DNA from: Paenibacillus lautus NBRC 15380
Lineage (GTDB): Bacteria; Bacillota; Bacilli; Paenibacillales; Paenibacillaceae
Reading direction: 5' to 3'
Length of the DNA stretch: 64,000 nucleotides
NCBI RefSeq assembly: GCF_004000945.1
Contig: NZ_BIMF01000018.1
Location: forward strand, 1-64,000
Shown here one piece after another: positions 32,642 through 40,187 of the stretch (positions within the stretch are counted from its first letter, which is position 1; each line of letters opens with the position of its first letter). The notes under the pieces were generated by a model. It was given only the letters and a program-made list of their open reading frames with translations. It ran no database searches and was not told the DNA's origin. The position numbers and the translations under genes were made by a program.

Positions 32642-34036
32642 ATGGAAACGCTTTGGGTTATCATCAATGTCCTTGTTCTGATTCTGCTGGTCGGTATTTT
32701 GTACTGGATGCAGAGAAAGCATTACTCGTTTACCAAACGCGTGTTTGCCGGACTTGGATTGGGTGTGTTGTTCGGAGTGGCACTGCAGCTCATCTATACT
32801 TCGACCTCCGATGTGGTGGTGAAATCCACCGATTGGTTTAATCTGATAGGATACGGTTACGTTAGACTTCTGCAAATGATGGTCATTCCGCTGATCATGG
32901 TGTCGATCATATCGGCCATCATGAAGCTGAAGGGCGGAAAGAATCTGGGCAAAATGAGCGGGCTTATCATTACGGTGCTGCTTCTGACGACAGCCGTAGC
33001 CGCTGCTGTCGGGATTACGACCGCGCTGGCCTTCGATTTGTCCGCGGTGAATATCCAGGGCGGTGCTGCGGAGGAGCAGCAGGGTGCCCTGCTGCAAGAG
33101 CGGCTCGGGGATGTTGAGGGCCGTACGCTGCCCCAGCAGATCCTGGATTTCATTCCGAGCAATCCGTTTGCCGACATGACGGGGGCACGAAGAACTTCGA
33201 CGATTGCGGTCGTCATTTTCTCGGCCTTCATCGGGATCGCCGTTCTCGGGTTGGACCGAAAAAACAAGGAGCAGGCGGAAACGTTCCGCAACATGATCTC
33301 TGCGGTCTACGGCGTGGTTATGCGCATCGTGACGCTGGTGCTTCGTCTGACGCCTTACGGAATTCTGGCACTCATGGCCAAAACGATCGCCACGACCGAT
33401 CTTGCGGTGATCATGAATCTGATCGATTTCGTCCTTGCTTCGTACGTGGCTTTGATCGCCATGTTCATTATCCATCTGGTGCTGCTGGCGATATTCGGGT
33501 TCAACCCGTTCAAATACGTCAAGAAGGTGTTCCCGACGCTGACTTTTGCCTTTACGTCGCGTTCCAGCGCGGCCACGATCCCGCTTAACGTGCAGACCCA
33601 GAACAAAAAGCTGGGCGTCTCGGAAGGCATCGCGAACCTCTCGGCATCGTTTGGCGCCACGATTGGGCAAAACGGCTGCGCGGGCATTTATCCTGCCATG
33701 CTGGCCGTCATGATTGCGCCGACAGCCGGCGTGGACCCAACCTCGTGGTCGTTCATCCTTACCCTGATCGTGGTCGTTATGATCAGTTCCTTCGGTGTGG
33801 CGGGTGTCGGAGGCGGAGCTACCTTCGCATCGCTCATCGTGCTCTCCACGATGAACCTGCCGGTTGCCTTGGCGGGCCTGTTAATTTCCGTCGAGCCGCT
33901 GATCGATATGGGACGGACGGCACTGAACGTGAATGACTCCATGACAGCCGGCGTGATTACCGGGAAAGTCATGAATGAAGTGGATAAAGACGTGTACAAC
34001 GACGACAACATTGAACTGGATATGGTTCAGGCATAA
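32642..34036 (+). CDS. tcyP: L-cystine/dicarboxylate:cation symporter (TcyP-like)
   Basis: Secondary transporter of the dicarboxylate/amino acid:cation symporter family, 464 residues. It most resembles B. subtilis TcyP (YhcL), an L-cystine symporter: MVIPLIMVSIISAIMKLKGGKNLGKMSG in the N-terminal half, then the hairpin loop FAFTSRSSAATIPLNVQTQNKKLGVSEGIANLSASFGATIGQNGCAGIYPAML. The helical-hairpin HP2 GVAGVGGGATFASLIVLSTMNLP is intact. ATG 32642 follows GGGAGGAA; the ORF start 18 bases upstream precedes that site. Cystine specificity is by resemblance only. With the sulfate operon at 9 kb it gives two sulfur-uptake routes. Confidence 0.87.
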   Translation: METLWVIINVLVLILLVGILYWMQRKHYSFTKRVFAGLGLGVLFGVALQLIYTSTSDVVVKSTDWFNLIGYGYVRLLQMMVIPLIMVSIISAIMKLKGGKNLGKMSGLIITVLLLTTAVAAAVGITTALAFDLSAVNIQGGAAEEQQGALLQERLGDVEGRTLPQQILDFIPSNPFADMTGARRTSTIAVVIFSAFIGIAVLGLDRKNKEQAETFRNMISAVYGVVMRIVTLVLRLTPYGILALMAKTIATTDLAVIMNLIDFVLASYVALIAMFIIHLVLLAIFGFNPFKYVKKVFPTLTFAFTSRSSAATIPLNVQTQNKKLGVSEGIANLSASFGATIGQNGCAGIYPAMLAVMIAPTAGVDPTSWSFILTLIVVVMISSFGVAGVGGGATFASLIVLSTMNLPVALAGLLISVEPLIDMGRTALNVNDSMTAGVITGKVMNEVDKDVYNDDNIELDMVQA

Positions 34037-34102
34037 CATATCCGTGGGAGCCATCTTGAAGGCATTTTTTTGCCGGAGGATGGCTCTTCTAGTACATAGA
34101 GA

Positions 34103-34146
34103 AAGCCCGAATACCGTATGTGAAACGGGAATTCGGGCTTTTTTCG
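34103..34146. terminator. Terminator between tcyP and the Xaa-Pro peptidase gene
   Basis: GCCCGAAT pairs with ATTCGGGC around an 18-base loop with TTTTTTCG on + and a T-rich minus side. A second hairpin, GAGCCATC/GATGGCTC, lies just before it at about 34048-34087. Confidence 0.8.
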
Positions 34147-34162
34147 TATGCTGAAAATTGCA

Positions 34163-35251
34163 TTATCCGAGGATGGTCAGTTCTTTCGGGAAAGAGGTCA
34201 ACACCTCGACGCCATCCTTGGTTACGATCACATCGTCCTCGATCCGCACGCCGCCTACGCCTTGCAGATAAATGCCGGGCTCGATCGTGAATACCGCCCC
34301 CGGCTGCAAAATGTCCTGGTTCAACCCGTGGATGGATGGATATTCGTGGACATCCATGCCAAGCCCGTGCCCCAAGCGATGTACAAAAGCTTGCCCGTAT
34401 CCTGCGTCGTCAATCACTTTGCGAGCCGCTTGGTCAATCGATCCATAGGTTACGCCGGGCTTTACAGCCTGAATGCCGGCCAGGTTCGCTGCGAGAACCG
34501 TCTCATAGATGTTGACGGCTTCGGGCTTCAGCTCGCCTACCGCAAAGGTACGGGTAATATCCGACGCATAACCACCCGCATACACACCCAAATCGAACAT
34601 GAGCAGATCCCCTGCTTCAATCCGGCGCGTACCAGGAACACCATGAGGCAAGGCGGTGTTGGGGCCGGATAATACCATGGTGGCGAAGGATGGAGCATCC
34701 GCACCCAATTTTTTCATTAAGTACTCCAGCTCTGCCACAACCTCAATCTCGCTGACGCCGATTTTTATCTGGGCGAGGCCTTGTGTCAGAACATCCTCAA
34801 CCAGTCTTACTGCATGCTTGATGATCTTCACTTCATCGGCCGATTTTCGGATTCGGAGATCTCGGAGCACAGCGCCAACATCCTCGATCCGGTTCGCGTT
34901 CACATGCTGCTGCAGCTGCTCATAACGGGAGACGGTAAGCTGATCCTTCTCTAGCGCCAGCGTACCGGCTGCGCCTTGAAACTGATGTTTCAGCAAGAGA
35001 TACGGATTATCGGTATCCTGATGCGTGACAATATGCTTAACCGTTGAAGCCGCCTCGGCTGCGTCTGCATCCAACGCCGGTACGATCAGCACCGGATCAT
35101 TCGCAGAGGAGAGGAGCAGGCCCAAAAAGCGTTCATGGGGATCACTCGCAAATCCGGTCAAATAGTAAACATGCTTGGGGTCAGTTACCAGGACATGATC
35201 CCAGCCCTGTGTATTCATGGATTGTAGCAAACTTTGCAATCGTTCATTCAT
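34163..35251 (-). CDS. Xaa-Pro peptidase (M24B family)
   Basis: Dinuclear-metal peptidase that cleaves before proline (aminopeptidase P or prolidase), 362 residues. The N-terminal creatinase-like domain is at about 1-125; the pita-bread domain has all five ligands in LMFDLGVYAGGYASDITRTF (two Asp), HRLGHGLGMDVHE (His), FTIEPGIYL (Glu) and GGVRIEDDVIVT (Glu). B. subtilis YqhT is a similar protein. ATG 35251 is chosen: AAAGGA is nine bases upstream of it but directly abuts the in-frame ATG 35260. Whether it prefers dipeptides cannot be told. Confidence 0.92.
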   Translation of the reverse strand: MNERLQSLLQSMNTQGWDHVLVTDPKHVYYLTGFASDPHERFLGLLLSSANDPVLIVPALDADAAEAASTVKHIVTHQDTDNPYLLLKHQFQGAAGTLALEKDQLTVSRYEQLQQHVNANRIEDVGAVLRDLRIRKSADEVKIIKHAVRLVEDVLTQGLAQIKIGVSEIEVVAELEYLMKKLGADAPSFATMVLSGPNTALPHGVPGTRRIEAGDLLMFDLGVYAGGYASDITRTFAVGELKPEAVNIYETVLAANLAGIQAVKPGVTYGSIDQAARKVIDDAGYGQAFVHRLGHGLGMDVHEYPSIHGLNQDILQPGAVFTIEPGIYLQGVGGVRIEDDVIVTKDGVEVLTSFPKELTILG

Positions 35252-35415
35252 CCTGTTCATTCCTTTCTTAATCCGAAGACGGTTATCACACCATTAATGC
35301 TAGGGTATCGCGTTCAATCGCGTAAGTAAAGTTTTCCTTTATTATGAGCTTAATCTTCCTATATAATGTTTTGGAGTAAAAAAATTACATAATATATGGA
35401 GGGAATTACACTCGA

Positions 35416-35668
35416 ATGGATCCGAATCAAGTTCAGGAGAACAATAACGCTTCGCCGCAAGGCTATACACCCAAATATCTCATAAAGCCTTTCATTTAGT
35501 TTGCTGGTAAGCATCGTGGACTATGCTGCTGTTAGCCAAATTGAAATTATGGCTCAGGGGGATACCGGGAAATTCATAAGTGAATTGATCCGGTCGTTAT
35601 TATACGCCAGTATCTGGATCCCGTGTTTCATTCGCTCCAAACGTGTGCGAAACACCTTCGTAAATTAA
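35416..35668 (+). pseudogene. Remnant of a DUF2569-type membrane protein gene, frameshifted
   Basis: An ATG at 35416 after a good GGAGGG site opens 27 codons (MDPNQVQENNNASPQGYTPK then YLIKPFI) ending in TAG 35497. From 35498 a second frame reads SLLVSIVDYAAVSQIEIMAQ, then a hydrophobic stretch and the ending IRSKRVRNTFVN, stop TAA 35666. That ending matches the end of DUF2569 membrane proteins (usually about 150 residues), while the middle is missing. An RBS, a candidate TATAAT -10 at 35362 and two partial frames indicate a gene that has lost an internal segment. DUF2569 is by pattern memory only. Confidence 0.6.
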
Positions 35669-35759
35669 CGCCTTGAAAAAATAGAAGCGTTTTTTCGCTG
35701 CCTCTTGTACAATAGATCTCGTACAAAAAGATTACGCATCTATTCGGAGGTAGGACATC

Positions 35760-36260
35760 GTGACGTTTCAATATCGTATCGATTATGCCGTCAAAGAGGA
35801 TTTGCCGGCCATTGTGGACATTTACAATTCGACGATCTCAGGCAGAAAAGTAACCGCCGATCTGGAGCCGGTCACGGTGGAGAGCCGTATACGCTGGTTT
35901 GAAGAGCACAGCAACGATTTTCGTCCGCTGTGGGTTATGCGGTCCGATGACGGGATGGTTGCATGGATGAGCTTTCAATCCTTTTATGGTCGTCCTGCCT
36001 ATAACGGCACAGCTGAGATCAGTATATACGTAAACGAGAAATATCGCGGCATTGGTGCCGGCAGCATATTGATTCAGAAGGCAATCGAGGAGAGTCCGCG
36101 CCTTCGCGTCAGTAATCTGGTCGGATTTGTATTCGGTCATAATGAACCAAGCCTCAAGCTCTTGAAGAAGTTCGGCTTTGAACAATGGGGACTTCTCCCC
36201 GGGGTTGCGGAGCTTGACGGCATCAAGCGGGATTTGGTCATTGTAGGTCGTGCCGTTTAA
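35760..36260 (+). CDS. GNAT acetyltransferase, phosphinothricin/amino acid N-acetyltransferase type
   Basis: Product of 166 residues in the Pat/MnaT branch, which acetylates the amino group of phosphinothricin, methionine sulfone or related amino acids. The family start is AVKEDLPAIVDIYNSTISG and the core is GTAEISIYVNEKYRGIGAGSILIQKAIEESP with the acetyl-CoA loop R-G-I-G-A-G. Residues GHNEPSLKLLKKFGFEQWGLLPGVAELDG close the fold. It starts with GTG 35760 after GGAGGTAGG. The natural substrate is not known. It has its own terminator. Confidence 0.87.
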   Translation: MTFQYRIDYAVKEDLPAIVDIYNSTISGRKVTADLEPVTVESRIRWFEEHSNDFRPLWVMRSDDGMVAWMSFQSFYGRPAYNGTAEISIYVNEKYRGIGAGSILIQKAIEESPRLRVSNLVGFVFGHNEPSLKLLKKFGFEQWGLLPGVAELDGIKRDLVIVGRAV

Positions 36261-36319
36261 GTGTTGATTCGTTAATGGATTGATTTATGCTGTGCCTTAA
36301 AGCATGCAGATTTACCTAT

Positions 36320-36361
36320 AAAAAAGCTGTCCCTCCGGTAAATGAGAGGACAGCTTTTTCA
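36320..36361 (+). terminator. Intrinsic terminator after the Pat-type GNAT gene
   Basis: AAAAAGCTGTCC pairs with GGACAGCTTTTT around a 15-base loop; both sides are T-rich. Confidence 0.8.
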
Positions 36362-36474
36362 TGGTGTTACGACATTGACAGGAAGCATTCGCGCTGCATA
36401 TTGGGATATGTTTAATTTCTTGATATAGTATAAGGGACTTTAAGTTCCAGAGGAAACGGGAGGTTATATTCGAT

Positions 36475-37053
36475 ATGAACACAAACATAACCAATATGAA
36501 GCCGGTACGGTTTCTGGAAGGCGAGCGGATCTACTTGCGTCCCTTTGGAGAAGAGGAAACCGAAGGGTATTATCAAATGCTGTTTAATCCGGAAATGCGG
36601 CGGCTGACCGGGACGAAGCAGGCTTTTACGCTGGAAGGGGTGCGTCGGTATATCGAGGAGAAATCCGGTAATCATGACACCATCCTGCTGCTGATCGCTT
36701 TATCGGATAACGATCAGATGATTGGCGACATCGCGCTGCAGGATATCGATTACGTTAACCGGAACGCCAACATGCGAATCGCCCTTGATAAGGGTGAGCA
36801 TCTCGGCAAGGGGTACGGACCGGAAGCCATCAGGCTTTTGTTGGAATACGCCTACGGAATTCTTAATCTTCACCGGATCGAGCTGCAGGTGTTTGATTAT
36901 AACGAGCGTGCCATCAAGGCTTATGAGAAGGTGGGCTTCAAGCGCGAAGGGGTTCAGCGAGACGCTTTGTACTACCAACATCGTTACCATGACTCCATTC
37001 TGATGAGCATGCTGGAGGAGGAGTATAGGGCGCTTTACCATCAAGGGCAATAG
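36475..37053 (+). CDS. GNAT family N-acetyltransferase (RimJ/RimL type)
   Basis: Protein of 192 residues with the RimJ/RimL layout: RFLEGERIYLRPFGEEETEGYYQMLF at the start, MIGDIALQDIDYVNRNANMRIALD in the centre, the acetyl-CoA loop GKGYGPEAIRLLLEYAYG, and HRIELQVFDYNERAIKAYEKVGFKREGVQRDALYY at the end. The acceptor is unknown; spermidine acetyltransferases and ribosomal acetyltransferases share this pattern. ATG 36475 follows GGGAGG. It is the second of three GNAT genes in a row. Confidence 0.88.
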   Translation: MNTNITNMKPVRFLEGERIYLRPFGEEETEGYYQMLFNPEMRRLTGTKQAFTLEGVRRYIEEKSGNHDTILLLIALSDNDQMIGDIALQDIDYVNRNANMRIALDKGEHLGKGYGPEAIRLLLEYAYGILNLHRIELQVFDYNERAIKAYEKVGFKREGVQRDALYYQHRYHDSILMSMLEEEYRALYHQGQ

Positions 37054-37172
37054 CATCCTGGCTACCTGAACCATGAAGTTGCGTGCAAACCATTCGTGGT
37101 TTTCTGCATTCCAAATCCTGACCGACATCCAGTACACTTGGGGAAACGTAGGATGTAAAGGATGTGCGTGAT

Positions 37173-37640
37173 TTGAAAGCAGAGATTCATATATATCAAG
37201 CGGAACGGAAGGATCTGGACAAGGCAGCCGCCATGTTTAATCAGTATCGTCAATTCTATAAGCGGGAAGATGATTTGAATGGGACCGAGCTATTTATCAG
37301 GGAGAGGTTGAACCAAGGTGATTCCGTTATTTATTTAGCGGATTGCAATAGCGGGGGAACCCTGGTTACGACTGGTTTTCTTCAGTTATATCCATCCTTC
37401 TCATCGCTATCGATGTCCAGGTTGTGGATCTTGAATGATCTGTACGTGGATTCCGAATATCGCGGGCTTGGTGTCGGAAGGAAACTGCTCCATCAAGCCC
37501 AAGCGCACGCCCTTCAGACCGGAGCCAAGGGGCTGACCCTGTCCACGCAGCTTCATAACGTGCCTGCTCAGCATTTATATGAATCCGCAGGGTATGTGCA
37601 GGATGAAGAATTTGCGTATTATTATTTGGATTTATCATAA
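37173..37640 (+). CDS. GNAT family N-acetyltransferase
   Basis: Compact GNAT of 155 residues: AERKDLDKAAAMFNQYRQFYKREDD at the N-terminus, LNDLYVDSEYRGLGVGRKLLHQAQAHALQTGAKGL with the loop RGLGVG, and NVPAQHLYESAGYVQDEEFAYYYLDL at the end. Many proteins of this form acetylate small amines. TTG 37173 is preferred because AAAGGA is nine bases upstream; GTG 37164 is in frame but touches that site. It ends just before a very long hairpin. Confidence 0.82.
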   Translation: MKAEIHIYQAERKDLDKAAAMFNQYRQFYKREDDLNGTELFIRERLNQGDSVIYLADCNSGGTLVTTGFLQLYPSFSSLSMSRLWILNDLYVDSEYRGLGVGRKLLHQAQAHALQTGAKGLTLSTQLHNVPAQHLYESAGYVQDEEFAYYYLDLS

Positions 37641-37649
37641 CGAAGGTTC

Positions 37650-37708
37650 ATCAATAACAAACAAAGACGATACTCCGGAAGGAGTTATCGTCTTTGTTTG
37701 TTATTGAT
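37650..37708. terminator. Long bidirectional hairpin terminator
   Basis: A stem of about 28 bp with a single bulge (ATCAATAACAAACAAAGACG with its complement, then ATACTCC/GGAGTTAT) and a 4-base loop. It separates the GNAT gene from the minus-strand gene at 37701, whose stop codon lies inside the 3' arm. The A/T-rich outer arms give T-runs on both strands. Confidence 0.8.
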
Positions 37709-38045
37709 ATATCGAGCGTATTTTGCGGAAAACCTCAACCCGGGCTATTTTAAGTTCCCACATCTGGTCCAGCAGCTTCCGCTGTTTATCTTTATCATCT
37801 GTTGCTTTCAGTTCATTGTACAGGGCAAACATGCGGTCATTGATTTGGTTCACGCATTGCCACAGCTCTTGTTCCGTGCATTCCTCCGACTTCACTTGGT
37901 TCTCGCCCTGCGGTTCCTGCATGTGATGAAGTGTACGAATAATGTCTGCTTGCCACTTCCGATCTTCTAAGCGAATAGCCAAACCGAGAAGATCCAGATA
38001 ATCATCGAGGGTCAGAGATGTCGGTTCTTTATCGCATTGATCCAA
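37701..38045 (-). CDS. Protein of unknown function, 114 residues
   Basis: Not recognised. The product is predicted to be almost all helical and acidic to neutral, with LDDYLDLLGLAIRLEDRKWQ near the start and a heptad-like LYNELKATDDKDKQRKLLDQMWELK near the end. No signal peptide or membrane segment. It starts with TTG 38045 preceded by AAGGGGGC, and a clear promoter (TTGAAA, 16 bp, TATAAT) lies upstream on the same strand, so it is expressed. It is divergent from the response regulator gene. Confidence 0.7.
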   Translation of the reverse strand: MDQCDKEPTSLTLDDYLDLLGLAIRLEDRKWQADIIRTLHHMQEPQGENQVKSEECTEQELWQCVNQINDRMFALYNELKATDDKDKQRKLLDQMWELKIARVEVFRKIRSIYQ

Positions 38046-38084
38046 GTTGAAAGCCCCCTTAGCAAACTGCTAATCATCTTTATA

Positions 38085-38118
38085 CCAAGTATTATACTTG
38101 GAATTGTGAGTTTTTCAA
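38085..38118 (-). promoter_or_regulatory. Promoter with overlapping palindromic operator for the 114-aa gene
   Basis: On the minus strand, TTGAAA (38113-38118) and TATAAT (38091-38096) with a 16-bp spacer. The -10 is inside a perfect 17-bp palindrome CCAAGTATTATACTTGG at 38085-38101, as expected for a repressor site. Confidence 0.65.
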
Positions 38119-38153
38119 GAGGGAAAATAACGAGTATATTGTTATAAACATGC

Positions 38154-38178
38154 TTTCGCTTGTTGCAACAATGCGAAG
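38154..38178. promoter_or_regulatory. Inverted repeat upstream of the BTAD response regulator
   Basis: TTGTTGCAACAA (38161-38172) is a perfect palindrome flanked by TTCGC on the left and GCGAA on the right (one-base offset), giving a nearly perfect 24-bp inverted repeat about 55 bp before the regulator gene. No T-run follows, so an operator is more likely than a terminator. Confidence 0.45.
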
Positions 38179-38231
38179 GAATCAATATAGTTAAATGTGA
38201 CCGTATTTTTCCAATCCAAGGAGTAATATGA

Positions 38232-39389
38232 ATGAAGGTAATTCTCGTAGATGACGAACCGTTGGCCTTGAAGTATTTAGAACGTCAGCTGTTAAAATTG
38301 GATACCATGTCTATAGATGTAATCGGTACATATACGAATCCCTATGAAGGACGAAACGAAATTCTTGCAAGGGACGTCGACATCGTGTTTTTGGATATCA
38401 GCTTGCCGGAATTGAACGGCATTGAGCTGGCAGAGCAGCTGCTTGAGCAGAAGCCTCATCTCTGTATTGTGTTTGTGACGGGGTATCACGAATATGCAGT
38501 CACCGCATTTGAATTGAATGCTGTAGACTATATTGTTAAACCTGTCCAGATGGATCGAGTCGCCAAAACGATGGAGCGTTTGCGAAGCCGCATAGCGTCC
38601 AGGCCGGAAGAGATCATGGAGCCTAATCGTAACATTCGGATGGCGATGTTTCGCCAGGTTATGATCGAGCAGCCGAATGAGCAGGGGCAATTCGCTCTGC
38701 TTCATTGGCGGACTACCCGGGCTCAGGAGATATTCATCTATTTGCTTCAGCATAGAGGACAGCTTGTACGAAAGTCGGCATTGATCGACATGTTATGGCC
38801 GGAGTTTGATATGGATAAAGCCTATCCCCAGCTGTACACGGCCATTTATCATATCCGAAAAACACTGGAGCCTTATGATACCCGATTCCAAATTACCAAC
38901 ACGACGGAAGGCTATGTGCTGAATATCGAAGGCGTGCAGCTGGACATTGAGGAGTGGGAGAACTGGTTCATGTCAAATCCCTCCGTGTCGGCCGAATCCA
39001 TTGAAGGACATATTGAAATGATGAAGTTGTACACGGGAGACTACCTGCAGGAATATGACTATTGGTGGGCAGAAGGAGAGCGTCAAAGGCTGAAGGAGTT
39101 GTGGCTTAGCGTTTCTTTGTCCATGGCGGAATGGTATGTGGATCAGGAACGCATCGATGAAGCCATATTATGCTACTTCTCGATCCAGAGGCAGCACTCC
39201 CTGGAGGAGAAGGCTTATTTCTCATTGATGAAAATATATGCGTTGCAGGATAACCCAGCCCAGGTGCACCGTCAATTCAGTCTTCTGTGTCAGGTGTTTG
39301 AAGATGAGATGGGCGAGGAGCCCAGTCCTTACATTGTGAAATGGTACGACGAATGGAGCAATGGAATCCAAGTCACCAATATGAAATAG
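38232..39389 (+). CDS. Response regulator with receiver, OmpR-type winged helix and BTAD domains
   Basis: SARP-like response regulator of 385 residues. Residues 1-120 form the receiver, with acidic Asp7/Asp8, phospho-acceptor Asp55 (VFLDISLPELNG) and Lys103 (YIVKPVQ). Residues about 150-225 are a transcriptional-regulator C-terminal winged helix (GQLVRKSALIDMLWPEFD, YTAIYHIRKTLE). Residues about 240-380 are the bacterial transcriptional activation domain with TPR-like helices (YTGDYLQEYDYWWAEGERQRL). ATG 38232 follows AAGGAG. The hybrid kinase at 40188, one gene away, is the likely partner. A terminator follows, so they are separate transcripts. Confidence 0.9.
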   Translation: MKVILVDDEPLALKYLERQLLKLDTMSIDVIGTYTNPYEGRNEILARDVDIVFLDISLPELNGIELAEQLLEQKPHLCIVFVTGYHEYAVTAFELNAVDYIVKPVQMDRVAKTMERLRSRIASRPEEIMEPNRNIRMAMFRQVMIEQPNEQGQFALLHWRTTRAQEIFIYLLQHRGQLVRKSALIDMLWPEFDMDKAYPQLYTAIYHIRKTLEPYDTRFQITNTTEGYVLNIEGVQLDIEEWENWFMSNPSVSAESIEGHIEMMKLYTGDYLQEYDYWWAEGERQRLKELWLSVSLSMAEWYVDQERIDEAILCYFSIQRQHSLEEKAYFSLMKIYALQDNPAQVHRQFSLLCQVFEDEMGEEPSPYIVKWYDEWSNGIQVTNMK

Positions 39390-39418
39390 ATCAAATAGCC
39401 AAGCACGCATACGATATG

Positions 39419-39453
39419 AAATCACCGGTCGTTTCGACCGGTGATTTTTTGTA
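39419..39453 (+). terminator. Intrinsic terminator after the BTAD regulator gene
   Basis: AAATCACCGGTCG pairs with a CGACCGGTGATTT arm around a 4-base loop, then TTTTTG. Confidence 0.85.
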
Positions 39454-39561
39454 TATTGCTGCCCGAATCTGTGGTCCTCCCGGTGTTGTTCAGAAATTGT
39501 AGAGGACGGTCTCCTATACTGTGGAGTGAACCATAACAATCGGGAGGTACATGATTCGGTT

Positions 39562-40053
39562 ATGAAATTCATTCGGAAATTTAAGGAATCTTCGCTGTAT
39601 AAGGCCATGGGTTTGGAGCTTGGAACGTTTCGGGAGATCGAGCTTGAAGCGGAGAAGGACCTCCAGCATTGCAGAGGTTTCTATGTTCACTTCAACGGCA
39701 AACGGATTGGCATCGTTGCTACTGATGAGGGTCCGGTATTTCTGTGCGGTCAGGAAAAGTACTTGCTGGATGACCGTACCGTTCATTTTTTGTTGCAAAA
39801 AAATGCCGAGGTTAACACATTTATCTTCATGTGGGACGGGGGAGTAAAACTCCAAATTCCCTATTTGCGGTCGTTAATCGAGTACAACGGAAAATGGGTG
39901 GATGATTCAATTTTCGACTTTTTTTCGTGGATCTATGAAGCATCCGGGAGAAAAAGATTCTACTCTTACTATACGGTGAAGTATGTATCCGCTGCGGAAT
40001 TATGTCCGCACCAGCCGCTGCAGCGCCCGGGCAAGACCTTATCGTTTGTATAG
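39562..40053 (+). CDS. Protein of unknown function, 163 residues
   Basis: Not recognised. A soluble alpha/beta protein without a signal peptide; the central part (FYVHFNGKRIGIVATDEGPVFLCG then FIFMWDGGVKLQIPYL) suggests a beta sheet, and the C-terminal part is aromatic and basic. GGGAGG lies 14 bases before ATG 39562, a little long; GTG 39526 is in frame but upstream of that site. It lies between the BTAD regulator and the hybrid kinase, suggesting but not proving a link to that signalling pair. Confidence 0.6.
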   Translation: MKFIRKFKESSLYKAMGLELGTFREIELEAEKDLQHCRGFYVHFNGKRIGIVATDEGPVFLCGQEKYLLDDRTVHFLLQKNAEVNTFIFMWDGGVKLQIPYLRSLIEYNGKWVDDSIFDFFSWIYEASGRKRFYSYYTVKYVSAAELCPHQPLQRPGKTLSFV

Positions 40054-40187
40054 GGGCCTGACCCCGCCCGTTTATTTATTGGACTTTATGGAAAAGGAAC
40101 AGACAACAGCTCCGTAACGATGTAAAATAATGGACAGTTATGTAGTGTTGTTGATTTTTTACAATATGTAATAAGGGACTGTTATTA

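Noticed and set aside
32522..33670. 382-codon open frame on the minus strand
   Set aside because: It is opposite the cystine symporter gene and reads as a His/Arg/Asp-rich shadow without a fold.
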